From Galaxea fascicularis (Eukaryota; Cnidaria; Anthozoa; Scleractinia; Euphylliidae): a DNA stretch of 64,000 bases. This document shows, in pieces, positions 23,241 through 35,720 of this stretch; positions within the stretch are counted from its first letter, which is position 1; every line of letters begins with the position of its first letter. Made by a program: the position numbers and the translations under genes. Location of the stretch: NCBI GenBank assembly GCA_948470475.1, contig OX419345.1, positions 84,501 to 148,500 on the forward strand, written 5' to 3'. A model generated the notes under the pieces. It was not told the DNA's origin. It saw only the letters and a list, made by a program, of their open reading frames with translations, and did not search any database.

Positions 23241-26200
23241 GCAGAGCTACCGTGTTAGCAGTTGTATGCCTTTGTGCATAACAATTTCAGAACCTCTGCA
23301 GATTAAACACTTAGAGAAAAACCAACAGAGCAAAATCTTAAGTCATGTTTGTCTACTTTAGCTTCCTCTGAAACAATCCTACAATTGCTTGTGCAGTCAC
23401 CCTTGAACCAGGTAAACTTTGAAATGCTGCATGGTAATAACATCAACTTATTTACCTGAGTAGCAAGATTTAGTCACTGAACTTTGAAGGGCAACCAAAG
23501 AATTCAGCTTTGTAGGTATTTCGAATGGGTGCCTATCCATTTTTTTGATAAAAATAATAATTTTTTTAACCATCACTTTTCAAATTACTTCAGCCAACAT
23601 TTGGTTCAACTAAATTATTGTCCCTGTTGTAAATACAAAATTACGCAAATGACAGTGATGGGTTCAAAGAAGCAAAAGGCACGGATAGAGATGGTCAAGT
23701 TTTTAAGTTTCAGAGATCATTGCCCTTTAGAAGGAATTCAAACACAGGAGAGTCAGTATTCTTTTGGAGTAACAAAACAAAAAGTGGCACAAATGAACAA
23801 GATTTCAGATAGATATTTACAGTGCACCTCTAAATTCACACATAGGAAAAAAAATGTAAACTTAAACACTATGTACTGTGTCCACTAAACAATTGTGTCT
23901 TAGTAGAATGTCAACTTTATAATCAGGCTGTGAATCAGACAGTTTTTGAACTATGAAGTAATGTATTTCTACATTTCCCTTTAATGGATTATAAAAAATG
24001 AGATCGGAAGAGAGTGCAATAACAGAAACTTGAAACAATGTGCTGCAAGTTTCAATTTGTCCAACCAAGTATCTAACCTAAAACAGAACAGATAAATTCT
24101 TGATCGTTGTTAGATTCCATAAATTTGTGAAAAACACCTTACAAGATGGCCTGGTTATATAGGAAAATTTATTTATTGTTACATAACTACTAAAGCCGAC
24201 AGCCAAAAGAAGGGTTGGCACAATTTAAATAACAGATGAATCTGTTTATTAACACAAAAACACCTTACAGACAAGCTCCCTAAACAAAATAACAGCGGAA
24301 TTCGCAGATGCACAAGCTTCTTTTTTTGCTATCTTTGAATACCCCAATAATCATGGTCAATGAATTTCATTTTGAAATACAGAGGTGAAAATTAATTCTC
24401 CCTTCTTTAAAAAGATAAAGAAGATTATGGCAGGACAAAGTGACAGATATTTCATTTGACGACAAAAGGAGGAAACAAATTTATGGTCAGGTGCCATAGC
24501 TGAACAAACTTAAATGTTCCACAAACTTGCACAATGATTCTTTTAATTTCCCAAAAAGACAATTCTGGAACTTACATTCAGTTTTAATAGATGCGATATT
24601 AAGGGAATGACATCTTTCCTCATTATCATCCAAAGCAACCTTTTTTTTCTGCAGTCACAGTTTACCAGGTTGCCTTTTGCAGATTACCAGAGATCAGGAT
24701 ATTTTCCTTCTTAGCGGAACAACGACAAAAGAGAACAAATAAACAATTCTTTCCAGTACATTCTAGCCCCAGTAGCACGTTGTTTATCCCAAAATGAGCG
24801 TTTTACCGACGTGTGTCACGACGAGCAAGATTCGTTCCATCTAACCCTTTATCTCGATATTAGTCCCTTATTATTACAACAAGTGACTTTTCATAAAGAG
24901 GTGATGATAATAAAATCTACGATACAGCCCAACGCAAAGTTGCCGAGAATTTAAGCAATCGGTTTTCGTACAATTTTTCAGTACTAGCTAGTGCTCAACG
25001 CGCGCTCCAATAAAGGTGGAATCGCGAAACAGATAAAAAATTGTTGCAATTAATCAGCTTAAGAGAATGAAAACTTCCCAGGTTTTTCTTACGTAACATT
25101 AATTCTAAAGACAAACAAACGAGAGAACAAGATGTGCTCAGAATCGAAAACAAGGGGAAAAGTCTGGCCAGGGATCGACAAGACGACCATTCAGACAAAA
25201 GCGGAAGGCCAAAATTACCGCATGCAGAGACAAATCCCACGGCTTGGTTACTTTCCTTTCACTATTTGTTTTACTATTACAGATTTACCACATAAACATT
25301 TTATTTTGCCTGGAACAATAGCAAACGGCGAGCATGATTGTTCATCCCTTGTGAGAAGAAGTTCTCTCATAATTCAAGGCAATTATGGTAATCCCACAGG
25401 ATGTAAGCTTCACTGCGATGTTTGAATTATGTTCTAAGATTGTTCCGAAACGGGCCACAACTATTGCCACGAAGCGTTTAAGATAACGACAATTTATTGG
25501 TGCTCCATCTGCAACATACATGCAACATATAACAGACGGATATTTACGAAAGAGCGGTTCTTCAAATGAAACGGACAATTCAAAATTACCATGTTGATTT
25601 CATTGATCCTCGCTTTCAATCCAGTCTAAACGTCAAATAAAGGAAACGGACATCTGATTACACTTCGGAGAAAATTACATGAAATCGACCATAGTTGTCA
25701 AAAGTGATGAAAGTTTTAGCATACTCAGTGCTAAAACGCTGGCTTAAACCGCCACACCGAGAAGGAACGCTCAGTGTGTGTGCGTTTCCAAATTTTGCAA
25801 CTCTCCTTCGAGCCGCTTCCAGGTGTAATTTCCCATACAAGACAAAAACATTACATTTTCGGCCGAACAAATATAAAAACATTTAATCACACTGACAAAG
25901 AAACAAGTCAATTGTTGCTGTAAGTAAAATGAATGAGGCATTTAGTCAAGTATTATCATTTGTGGCAAATTTACGTTGTTCGAAAACCTCAACTCGTTGA
26001 AACCACAAAGGGAAATGGACAGAAACTTTCATTAGAAAGCACAAGAAAACCTCGGTCACGACACCCACCAAATTCACAAATCTAACCTAGTGCTTAAAGT
26101 TAGCAGTTTATCCAAGAAATAGACAAAGGAAGAGGAAACAGGCACTAGCGAGTAAGATGTTTTTGTTTCTTTCTTTCAATGTGCGCGTTTGCGGCAGCAC

Positions 26201-26800
26201 TTAGTGATGAAAAAGGGCAATTTACAATCGATCCGAGTTGAATGCAAGAAAGCGCTTCTCCTCAACTCCCGGAGAAACAATGAGCACCACTGATACAGAT
26301 AGCGGAAAACCGTTGCGACTTCTATATCCCAGCTATAGCATACACAAACAATGCCGCATAATCGATCGAAAAAGCCTTACAATTTTCAGGGCAAACGCAC
26401 TACGTTGAACTGACGGTGTCACTCACGGACATTTTCACACGTGTTTCTGAAGTCACGGCTCGAGCCCCACCGCACAAAAATAAATATAGCCGACGATCCT
26501 TTTATACAGTTACGAGGCGAATGAAGTGCTCAACTTACCTTAATTCACCATTCACCGCTTGCAATCAAAACTCGCGCTTCAACAGGGGGACTCGTCTTAC
26601 ATCGCATCGAATGAACCACGGAGCACTGCACCCTGCAAGAGAGAAAGCTCGCAAAATCACCTCATGTTCACGCAACAGACGGCCAAGACCGCGTATCAAA
26701 CCTCCACCCAGCTAAAGCTCACATTTCCGTACCAATGATGCTTCAGACAGCGCGTTCAACCTGTTAAAGGAAAGTAGAAAATGCTAAACTGTAATAGGAG

Positions 26801-29800
26801 AACACCAACCCAACACAAGCTAGAAACTCCCTCATCAATTTTCACGAGGGAAGCTGGCGGCCTGCAACGTCTTATGGGAAGGACGCCAGCGGCTCTTTTC
26901 TTTGAAGTTTGCTTAGACAAGCACAGGCAACCAATTGTGGCTTGTGCTGGCCACTTTATGGCACGACGATAAGAACAGCCGGCCTAATTAGTTTAATTAC
27001 TGTGAATTGGTGACACTCGGAGACAATTGAAAGCATCAAACAAACTAAATTGGGAAGTGATGATCTACACTTTCCATGTATTTGGGAGCTTACATTTCAC
27101 TTGGGCTGAATGCGGCAAAGCAACGTGAAAATCTTTGTACCAATAAATAAAGATTCAAGTAGTACACTTATTACTGTTATTCACATTTTCGGCTTGAATG
27201 AATAATTTATGTCAAAAATTTTCTGGAGAAAAGGATTGCTATTTAGGTCAGCACAAGTACCACGCCATTTGAAGTTGCCTTCGGCAACAACAACCGACCA
27301 CTTGTTTAAAACACTCCCAGAGAATCGATTTTTAACGCAGCCGAGACAAAATCTCCACAAGGTATCTGGAGCCCTTAATTATTTAGTATTTTTCTAAACG
27401 TCACGAAAAAAGAAATACCCTTTAAGCCCGATCCTGTTTGATGTATCCAGAAAAGCAACGCTTCAAGGCGAGTTCAAAAGGTTGATCGCAATCAGAAAGC
27501 TTGCACAGCAAGTAAATAAACATTAGATAGATTGAAGAAGTCCATATGAAAGAAAAACACTTCATTCTATTTGACAGTGCTGTTATCTTAATTTCATCAT
27601 CAAAAGACAGCTCCATCCAGCTCGCCATAGCATTTGCTTTCTTAGTAGCCGACTCACTTGTCTGAAGTACATCTGGGATTGGTTTAATTCAAGAAACAAT
27701 TTTCGCTGCTCTTGAGTCCAGATGGGTTCACGTCCTACTGTTGTATATTTGTATTTTTACCGCCCGCGAGGTCGCAGGAAATAACTTGCGTGTCCATTTT
27801 TTTTCTCAGACTGTTTGGGAAAGTTGCCAGTCTCTTTGTGGCATGCAAAGAGAAACCGCTGTATTGCTATTGGCCCTTTTGTAAGTGAATGACAGCTTAT
27901 CCACTGGAGATGAAATCTGCTTGGCGGATTACGACATCCCGCGCTGCCAAATTCCTCTTGTTATGACTTTTTAAGAAGAGGATTTCCGGTCTGTTACCGC
28001 TAATTATGCTGCTCGATTTGGGTCGGAAAAAGGCTGCCAAGAGCTTTCAGTCTTATTTCTCTTGGTTTGAACGTTGCTTTTTTTCATTTTCTGGTCACCC
28101 GTTTCGAACAACAACGTTTACACTTTCGATAAAACAATCTCGAAAAAATGTGATGAAAATCTTTATCATTCATTAGATGTCTATTTCCTATAGCTATATA
28201 AAACGTCATAAATGAAGTTTATTAATCACCACCTTCGTCGCGAATATTGAATAACATGATCAATTTATAAGACACTCTAGAACTCAGGAATCTGTTCGAT
28301 AACTTCTAAAAAATACATATACGATTGGAAAATTGTTGCCTTTAATTTCCTTTTGGTATCAACCTGATAATTTTGGTATTTGTTATGCGCCGTTCATTGT
28401 AGAAAATACCAGAATCCTCTCAAGCTGCGTTCTAAAGGAAAATTTCCCCCTTGTTTACCCATGTTTACCTTTTTTGCTGTTTTTCATAGCTAAATGAAGG
28501 CACAGAAAGTCCAAACGTGCTAACAAAACAAAGTTAACGAGATAAGTTAATCTGTCAAAAAGGCTTCCGCAAACCGCAAAGTGTATTTTTAACCACGTAC
28601 TACCTTCAGTGCAAAGGTGATCATTATGTAAATTCTCTTAGAACATTGCGCTAAGGAGAATAGATTCTCTGGTCAGTTAAGAGAATTTACTATCTCATTC
28701 AACCAGACATACTTTCATAATCCTTGAAAAAGAGCTGCTGCAGAAACCTATACTGGAAAAGTTCTTTGCCTACGGTGGCTAACAAGAAAGAGGTAGAGTC
28801 ATTGTTTATCCAAGGCGTAGGTTCCTTGACCTTTAAAGTCTTTTGATGAACGAAGTTAGCCTTAAAAACAAATAAGTTCATTATTAAAGCCATCTTAAAG
28901 CAGTTAGAGGAACGCTAAACAAAACAAAGCTTGTCGGCTTTCAAGGATGCTTGACCTCGCAAATGACCCAGCGTGCATAGAGTAAAATTTGATGCACGTC
29001 TTCTAATTAAGGTATTGGGTTTGCCTAAAACAGTAACGCTTCACAACTGAACTATCGTTATTTCAAGGACTGCTGCTCTCACTTTGTGTTTATTGCGAAG
29101 AAGATATAAGAAACTGCCGAGGAATCAAATGCGCCATGGATCGGGCAGTTTACTGGGTATTATGACATTTAATTCAGATTAACTTGTTCAACTTGTTCCA
29201 CTGAGTAACTCAGAATGTGAACAGCGAAAAACGTTGTGGTAACCTAGAAAGGAACAGTTTGTGCTTACATGTTTTTCATTCTCGCTTGTTTTCACCAATC
29301 TTGGCGAATCTGGAGAATTTTCAGTTGACAACCACCACCCTGGCAAGAGAGTACCTAAGTCAACTGATTATTCCTGACGATATTATCCCCACTAAGATGA
29401 GATATTTCCCTCATTCCGCAAAAAATCCACCCGTTTGTTCATTTGCACCCAAACCACTGATCCTTCTAATCTGTGCTTTTTATATCAATGAGTACCAAAC
29501 ATAACTAAACTTAGTCTTCGTGAACATTTCCATGCTAAATGAAACAGTGTTTCGATTTGGAGAGGATGATCAGTTTTCACACCAAGTTTTTCAACTCTTT
29601 GCGTCTGATCTCTTCTCAAAGGTCATGGATCCAACAATTTGCTGTCGAAAGTAAGAGGGCGTCTTGCTCAACTTGAAACCGCAAAGAAGAACTCCTTGCG
29701 GAGAGGTCGTTGGAGGCCGGAGGAATGATGTTTTTTTTTTCTTCTTTTTTGAGGATCTTCACTCCATTTCCAAAATTTACAAAACATGGCTTCCTCTTCC

Positions 29801-30940
29801 CGATCCTGTAGCCAGTAGTAAATCCACTGGGGTATTCACGGAAAAATACCAGAACGAAGACCACGTAAAATGTGACCATGGTATGAACAATGATTATCAA
29901 TGCACCCTAAAGGTTGCTTTATCCATCCATCAACTCTTACCAATTTAACTGTTGGTTCAAAGTTCCCATTAGTATAGAACTTCGTAGTTGGCCTTTGTTT
30001 CTTCTCTCGCTGCCGGCTATGACTTTTTTCTCGAGATACAGTTGGGGAGGGGGGGGGGTCGGAGAGGGGGGAGATTACGAAAAAGCCACACAGTCTTCGG
30101 GTTAGAGAGTGTGCATGCATCAGTTTTGGAAGAAAAGTCGTATTCGGTGTCACAAAGTTCATATTAATAAATGACCGCCGAGTTGTGGCAGCTGTTACAT
30201 AATCGGCGATTGTTTTAATATCTCGAGCTTCTCTCATTAATGATTGTCTTGTTAAACCTAATCTCATTTTATAAGTAACTGTTATCAAACTAACTAACTA
30301 AGCTTCAGCAGGTGACCTATTCATGCCGAGTTGCCAGGCAGCCTTAACGTAAGTACATGCGAAGCGGTTGATGCGAGCGGCGAACTCGCGCGTAAAAGAA
30401 ATCTCGCGTAAGACCCCACTGGAGAGCTTGATCTCAGGCTACCGAGCGAAAATATAACTATACTTTCTCCAGTTCCTTACTTGGTGCTTCATCATCATTA
30501 GTCCTCTCCGCGCCTAGTGGCACATACGAAGCGATCAAAAGATCAAAAGATCTCCACTCTTGCTTTTGGCTGGTTGGATATCAGCCCAGCTTCTCCACCC
30601 AAATTCAATCCTCTCTTTTTCTACCATCCTACGCAACGTATATCCCTAATCTGCTTTTTAGGGTGGCAAAGGGACTCCTTCCTAGTGCCTCTTGGTGAAG
30701 AAGAGCTCGCCTGAGCCCCTTCTCCGACCCCAAAACGGTTGAATTTCTTGCTTGCGTTTCTGTAACCAAAAAAGGGTTTTACAAGAGTGGGTGGTTAGCG
30801 TCCAGCTCAACCCCCAACCTGGAGGATTAGGGTTTTGTCCAGTCAGGGTTTTCCTTTTCCTAGCTGCAGGATTCTCGTGATTTAGAGGCGCCAGAAACTC
30901 GCCTGTCGCCATTGGTGCTTTGTTGTTGTATCCAGGGAAG
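26801..30940. other. Gene-free stretch
   Basis: No reading frame here has matching splice borders or a recognisable family. There is a short inverted repeat GTAAATTCTCTTA near 28628 and 28680. A T-run lies at 29730-29740 and a G-run at 30049-30058. The 30520-30910 part (with CAACCTGGAGGATTAGGGTT) has the texture of a dispersed repeat, but the class was not recognised. Confidence 0.45.
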
Positions 30941-30941
30941 G

Positions 30942-31484
30942 ACCGTAGCTAGGATAGGGGCAAGGGAGGGGGGGGGGGAGTTGCTCCCCCCAAACAAAAA
31001 TTGGGTTTTTGTTTTTGTTTTCTTTGTTTGTTAAATTGTTTTTCTGGAATCAAAATTTAATATTACTGACCTTTACAACTTCCGATAGCATATCACTTAA
31101 AGTAAGTAACGGCAAACAAAAGAAAGGCTTTATGACATAAGACTCTTTGCAGTCCCCTATTCCCGAGTCCAGCAATTCGAATTACTGATGATCCCGATGA
31201 TAAGGGCGTTGTACTCTCTCCAGATTTCGCTGATTGAACCTTTCGCTTAGTCTGCGCTTGGTCTGTTAGTACGTAAATTTAAGTTTGGTTCAGTGCCATG
31301 AAAACTCGGCAAATGCAATTTAAGAAATATCTACATTTTTCGATCTTAATTGGATAAAATGGGATTTTGCGGTAGCGATAGCAGTTAAAAACGTCTAATC
31401 TTGGTGACCATTTTCCCATTTAATCTCTGCCCAATTTTTGTTTCTTTTTTACTGCCCCCCCGGTCAAAAATTCCTAGCTACGGC
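30942..31484. mobile_element. Inverted-repeat element with GGCCGTAGCTAGGA ends
   Basis: The left end reads ACCGTAGCTAGGATAGGGG and the right end, on the opposite strand, GGCCGTAGCTAGGAATTTTTG followed by a G-run. Both inner borders carry G- or C-homopolymers. This resembles the widespread GGGGCGTAGCCAGG-ended non-autonomous elements, one of which lies at 52835. No coding potential and no clean target duplication were found. Confidence 0.6.
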
Positions 31485-31890
31485 CTTGCAGGGTCACGAC
31501 GTGAACGTGCCGCATCTTACTTGCTGGCAGAGCCTATGAACGGCGGGCTAAAGGAGAAAGTAGTGGCATATGTGCTCCTAACTGGGACCCTTTACCAGCC
31601 TTCGACCTCCCACTCAGTTCCTACTTACGCGATATTTTGCAAGCGATCATGTCCGTTGGCCATGCGAACTTGAGTTGGTTTACTCAGCTTCGGCTACACT
31701 GTGTGACTGCTCCATGATTAAAGATTTCCAGATCACAGGTTAGCAGGGCGCTAGACTGCAAAACAGTCGTATTTTTTGCGAACGCGAGCGACAGTATCGG
31801 TCCATTTTCGAACGAAAGGTCTGGAGCGCGTGTAAAAACGGCGAGGGAGAATGGAGGATCACGCTAACGGCGCTTCCCGCCTTCCGAAAC

Positions 31891-32762
31891 AGGGTAACCC
31901 GAAAACACTGACCCCCGGTCCATGGACCCCCACTACGGACCGGGTCCGCGGACTACCTACTCAAAATGGGGGTCAGCCTCGGTGTAAAAACTTGACGAGG
32001 TTTTCTTTGTTTTATGAGGTATTGTTTTCCTGTACGCTATTGTTTATAATGTTTTGTTGTCTTTGTTTTACGTCACTTGTGAGCTTCACAGGTTTTTACA
32101 CCGAGGATGAGCCAAAATGGAATAAAAAACAAAAAAACAAAGATTTCACTTACTACTTCTCCAATAGAGCACTCGTGTTGGCGAAATTTCAAGCGTTATG
32201 CCGGGAAAATGTACATTGCCATTTCCTTTGCTGTGGCTATAAGTATAAACGAAAGACCGGGAAATCTCCGGGAAGCCTCGAAATTTGTGCTGCCTTTAGA
32301 ACATTTCCTACGCTATTTTGTTCGGCCCATTCTCCCGCGGGTTAGTGAACTCGTCCCAGGCTTCACAATTAGCTTAGCGGAATAAGCTACGACGACTCAA
32401 CAACACAACTTTTGCAGCCCGATTAAGCCACAAGCAGAAGGTAAGAACTTTCCTTCTTTAAGTCATTGGCATCTCTTCTCCCCGAAAAAAGCTCTTAGAC
32501 ATTATAATATATAGAAACGCGCCCGAGACTGAGCCTAGGTCTGTTACATTTTCCCGGCATAATGCTTGAAATTTCGCCGACACAAGCGATCTTTTAGAGA
32601 AGCAGTAAGTGAAATCTTTGTGTTTTTGTTTTTTATTCCATTTTGGGAGTGGTCCGTAGAGGGGTCCGTAAGGGTAGTCCGTGGATCGGTCCGTAGGTAG
32701 TCCGCGGACCCGGTCCGCAGTGGGGGTCCGTGGACCGGGGGTCAGTGTTTTCGGGTTACCCT
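31891..32762. mobile_element. Long-armed inverted-repeat transposon with an inner nested element
   Basis: The ends read AGGGTAACCCGAAAACACTG. Arms pair 31891-31960 with 32690-32762, and 32105-32215 with 32545-32650 (GCGAAATTTCAAGC, CCGGGAAAATGT). Direct repeats CCGAAAC at 31884-31890 and 32763-32769 are a 7-8 bp target duplication. The left arm is broken by a foreign insert (31975-32107). An 8-bp duplication would fit hAT-type elements, but no transposase is visible. The G/C-rich ends contain repeated GGTCCG words. Confidence 0.8.
31975..32107. mobile_element. Small element nested in the left arm of the 31.9-32.8 kb transposon
   Basis: CCTCGGTGTAAAAAC at 31975 is repeated inverted as GTTTTTACACCGAGG at 32093-32107. 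The intervening 100 bases have no counterpart in the right arm of the host element, which places this insertion later than the host. Confidence 0.65.
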
Positions 32763-32930
32763 CCGAAACAACCGAAAACGACTGTTTTGCGGTCAAGCAG
32801 GGCGCTGACACTAAAGCTAACTGTAATGATGTCAAAGGGTATTTCCTGCGTTCCGTTGAAAGTATATATTGTAGGATTTTGTTTTGGATATGGCCAAAAA
32901 GTACATGAGGTAAAAATAACGAATTGAATG

Positions 32931-33267
32931 TTAATACCAAATTGGCCATTCCGAAATTCAAAAGGGAACTGGGGCGAGTTTCAAATTTTGAAGTAATCGA
33001 TAAATTGACACCATCACATGAAAGATGACATTGAGTTTAGTCGTTTGACCAAGTTTGATCCTTTTAGGTTGAACAGAGACCAAGTTATGGACATTGAAAC
33101 ATGGCTCAAAATTCATACAAACGTCTCTAATTTTGTGACAGCGTCCACAATTTGGGGACGCTGTCACAAAATTAATGTCATCTTTCATGTGATGGTGTCA
33201 ATTTATCGATTACTTCAAAATTTGAAACTCGCCCCAGTTCCCTTTTGAATTTCGGAATGGCCAATTG
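32931..33267. mobile_element. MITE with arms of about 96 bases and 10-bp direct repeats
   Basis: 32940-33036 and 33170-33266 are almost perfect inverted copies (AATTGGCCATTCCGAAATTC and CATCACATGAAAGATGACAT). The centre holds another small palindrome, ACAGCGTCCACAATT against GGGGACGCTGTCAC. GAATTGAATG occurs at 32921-32930 and 33267-33276. If this is the target duplication, the left end carries nine extra bases beyond the inverted repeat. Confidence 0.8.
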
Positions 33268-34187
33268 AATTGAATGAGAGTGGTTCAGGCATTTACTGGT
33301 TTTTTAGATGTGAAAATTCTATAACAAGAACTTGCAAGAAAATGACGAAACTCACCTGGATTAATATATTAATATAGCTAGATGACAAGCACTTGGAAAC
33401 GAGGTGGATGTCAACTGAGTTGGAGGAAATAGGAGACTACGTCATTACCATTGGCCTGCAATTAGTCTAGTCCAGCCCAGACGTGGTGTGTGACATCTTA
33501 AGTTAAACCTAGAATTCCAATGAACCGAGTAGCAGTGGAAATATTCATATTCTAGCCAAATAAAAGCCTTCCTACCGTCACTGTATTGTGTCTTGTCACT
33601 CTCTGGGACGTCTAAGTGCCATGCCATCGTTTTTAGCTCATGGATGACGTATTCATGCCATAAGGTTTAGGTGTGGATCTTATGACCATCACTCGCTCAA
33701 TGGATTCTGATTAATTTATTCATTTAGCTTTCTCCTGTCCCTCCCCTGGTAAGTAATGCTTTTGTCTCTAAAGTCTTCTTGGCCCAACGTCTGCAAGTTT
33801 CAGGGGATAGTACAAAGGCATTGTTTTTTTTTTTTGCTCTGCAGAGACTGTTAACGAATTTAATTTTCATGGCGTTCATCAGTGGAGTAGGTGGAGAAAT
33901 GAAGATGCAATGTAGATGGTTTATCTTTCGATCCTAAACAAAATATACCTTTGTTGAGTTTCGGAAATGGAAAGTTAATAAGATAAAGAACACAAGCTGC
34001 GAAAATTGTGTTCGAAATCTTCAGAGCAGCGCCGGGAAAATTGAACTTCGAAATCTTCAGAACAGCGAAAATGGACTTCGAAATCTCAGAAGCGATTATG
34101 ATCACCGTCATCGGCCATTTCTGTTTTCACTCGAAGGGAGAATGCAACAGAGAATTAATCGACAAAAAAAGGAAACCGGAGAAAGGC

Positions 34188-34668
34188 TTTCCACGGTTTT
34201 TGACCGCCATGTTGACTGGGGAGCAAACACGGTTAAATTTACGGTAAATGTATGGGATTTTGCCCGACTTTGAACCGTAGCGCCGCTCAAAAGAGACAGA
34301 TTTCCAACTTTTGCCATAACTTTAAATAGTTTTAGTGATACCATTCATTCAACAGAAAATAAGGCCATTAGGAACTATGACGTCCGTAAATTCGAATAAT
34401 AAATCTTCTCAAGTTACAGTGATGATTTTAGAAGGGTTTGTATGAAATCTTAAAATTTCGTTTGTGTTCGTTGTAGCCTGAATCTGTTCTTTATATTTCA
34501 TGAAAATAATCTCAGTTTAAATGTCTTTTAAAAGACACTTTGACAGTGGAAATTCGTCTCTTTTTAGCGGCGCTACAGCGGTTCAAAGTCGGCCAAAATC
34601 CCATACCGTTCACTGTGAATTTAGCCGTGTTTGCCCCCCAACCAGGATGGCGCCAAAGCCCGTGGAAG
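34188..34668. mobile_element. About 480-bp inverted-repeat element
   Basis: The left arm (34188-34300) reads TTTCCACGGTTTTTGACCGCC... and then GAGCAAACACGG and TGAACCGTAGCGCCGCT. The right arm (34545-34668) repeats these inverted with several mismatches (AGCGGCGCTACAGCGGTTCA, CCGTGTTTGCCCCCC). There is no transposase, and the target duplication is unclear. The two short frames inside mirror each other because of the arms. Confidence 0.75.
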
Positions 34669-34953
34669 GGTCCAAAACATCGATCTTGTTCAGAAAGTCT
34701 ACATCTTTTGGCTTAAACGATCAGTATAACACTTATTTGTGAAAGCATATTCAACATTCCATAGTTTGTAAATGAACTTGTGTGCCCGAATCGCTAAAAA
34801 ACATCGCGACCGTGAAGTGTGACTAATTACCATCGGGACTTTCACAAAATATTTTGATGTTACTCGCCTTGAGAATAGTCGGAAATTTTAATACGATCAA
34901 AAACGTTTATTAAAGTAACTTGAAATGAGCCGTCAACCCGTAAGAAACTTTAA

Positions 34954-35318
34954 GGCCCCGTTCAGACAAGGTGCCTGTGGCCGGTTTTCGGGAACGGGCA
35001 CTAGTCTGAACATAGCTTTTCGTTGGTGCCCACGTACATATACCTCCAAGGGTAGTACTCGGGCACCGTTCCAGGGCACGGGAACTTGTCTGAACGCGTT
35101 TTCATATGTGACCGCGTTTTTTCCCTTGTTTCCCTACGACGCAGTCACCAAAATGGCGACAATATTGCGGAGTACTCAAAAAGATAAACTGGACATCAAT
35201 CCTTCTGCGCGAGTATGAACATCCTCGGTCCAGGGCACTGAGATGTCTGGACAGCCGGGCGTCCTTTTTAGGGCCCGGGAACGGTGCCGCGGAACGGGCA
35301 CTTAGTCTGAACGGGGCC
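34954..35318. mobile_element. PIF/Harbinger-type MITE with TAA target duplication
   Basis: The ends read GGCCCCGTTCAGACAAGGTG and its inverted form (AGTCTGAACGGGGCC), flanked by TAA at 34951-34953 and 35319-35321. A 3-bp TWA duplication and GGCC-type ends are characteristic of PIF/Harbinger. The interior holds further inverted words (GGGAACGG, CCAGGGCAC). It is 365 bp and non-coding. Confidence 0.85.
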
Positions 35319-35453
35319 TAAGTTGACTGTTATAGGTCTTAAAATAGTAGTTTAATGTACTGTATATAATATACGATTTTTTTTTCTTTCTCGGAGAAAT
35401 TAGCTATACAGCTACTCTTGTAAATCCGAGGAGAAATAAAGGTAATGTATGTC

Positions 35454-35474
35454 TGTATGTATGTATGTATGTAC
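35454..35474. repeat. (GTAT)n microsatellite
   Basis: About five TGTA units, directly beside a TTTTTTTTT run region in gene-free DNA. Confidence 0.7.
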
Positions 35475-35627
35475 GGCGCGTGAGCCCAGCCAAACGTTGC
35501 AAATTTGAACGTTTTGATGAGTGAAATTGAACGGAAAGGCACGCAAGTTGTTATTTTCTGGAATGCTTTGTTGGACTAATCTATCAGAATATACGATAAT
35601 TTACAAGTTGCGCGACGACTCATACAA

Positions 35628-35720
35628 TCGGTAGTTTTTACTGGTGATTTTGAAAGTTCTGAAATTGCACTCGCCTTAAGGCTCGTGTAATTTTGAGAAC
35701 TTTCAAAATCACTCGTACCT
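35628..35720. mobile_element. Short hairpin repeat, copy 2 of the GCACTCGCC family
   Basis: ACTGGTGATTTTGAAAGTTCT pairs with AGAACTTTCAAAATCACTCGT around AATTGCACTCGCC..GGCTCGTGTAATT. The loop side matches the repeat at 21590. It is non-coding. Confidence 0.65.

Larger units (their letters stand above)
17957..26800. other. EYA upstream region: presumed 5' non-coding exon(s) and promoter, not located
   Basis: The acceptor TTTTTCTTACAG at 17957-17968 shows that EYA transcription starts further right, but no donor could be fixed. The stretch contains several repeats listed separately (18152-18387, 20385-20780, 21170-21500, 21590-21690, 22025-22567, 22836-23240). The remainder, notably 18.4-20.3 kb and 23.3-26.8 kb, shows no coding exon. 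The somewhat more G/C-rich 26.2-26.8 kb segment is a candidate for a promoter or first exon, but this is inference. Confidence 0.4.

Noticed and set aside
24995..25886. Several 60-97 codon frames near the possible EYA promoter
   Set aside because: No homology, no consistent start or splice context, and strand conflicts.
29664..30288. Overlapping frames on both strands
   Set aside because: No splice borders, no family, poly-F/K runs; taken as chance.
31851..32345. Plus-strand frame of 164 codons
   Set aside because: It lies across the arms of a transposon and has a mirrored partner frame on the other arm. No family match.
32958..33248. Two opposite frames with the same ending (VMVSIYRLLQNLKLAPVPF)
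   Set aside because: Both come from the inverted arms of the MITE at 32931-33267; identical endings on both strands show that they are repeat sequence.
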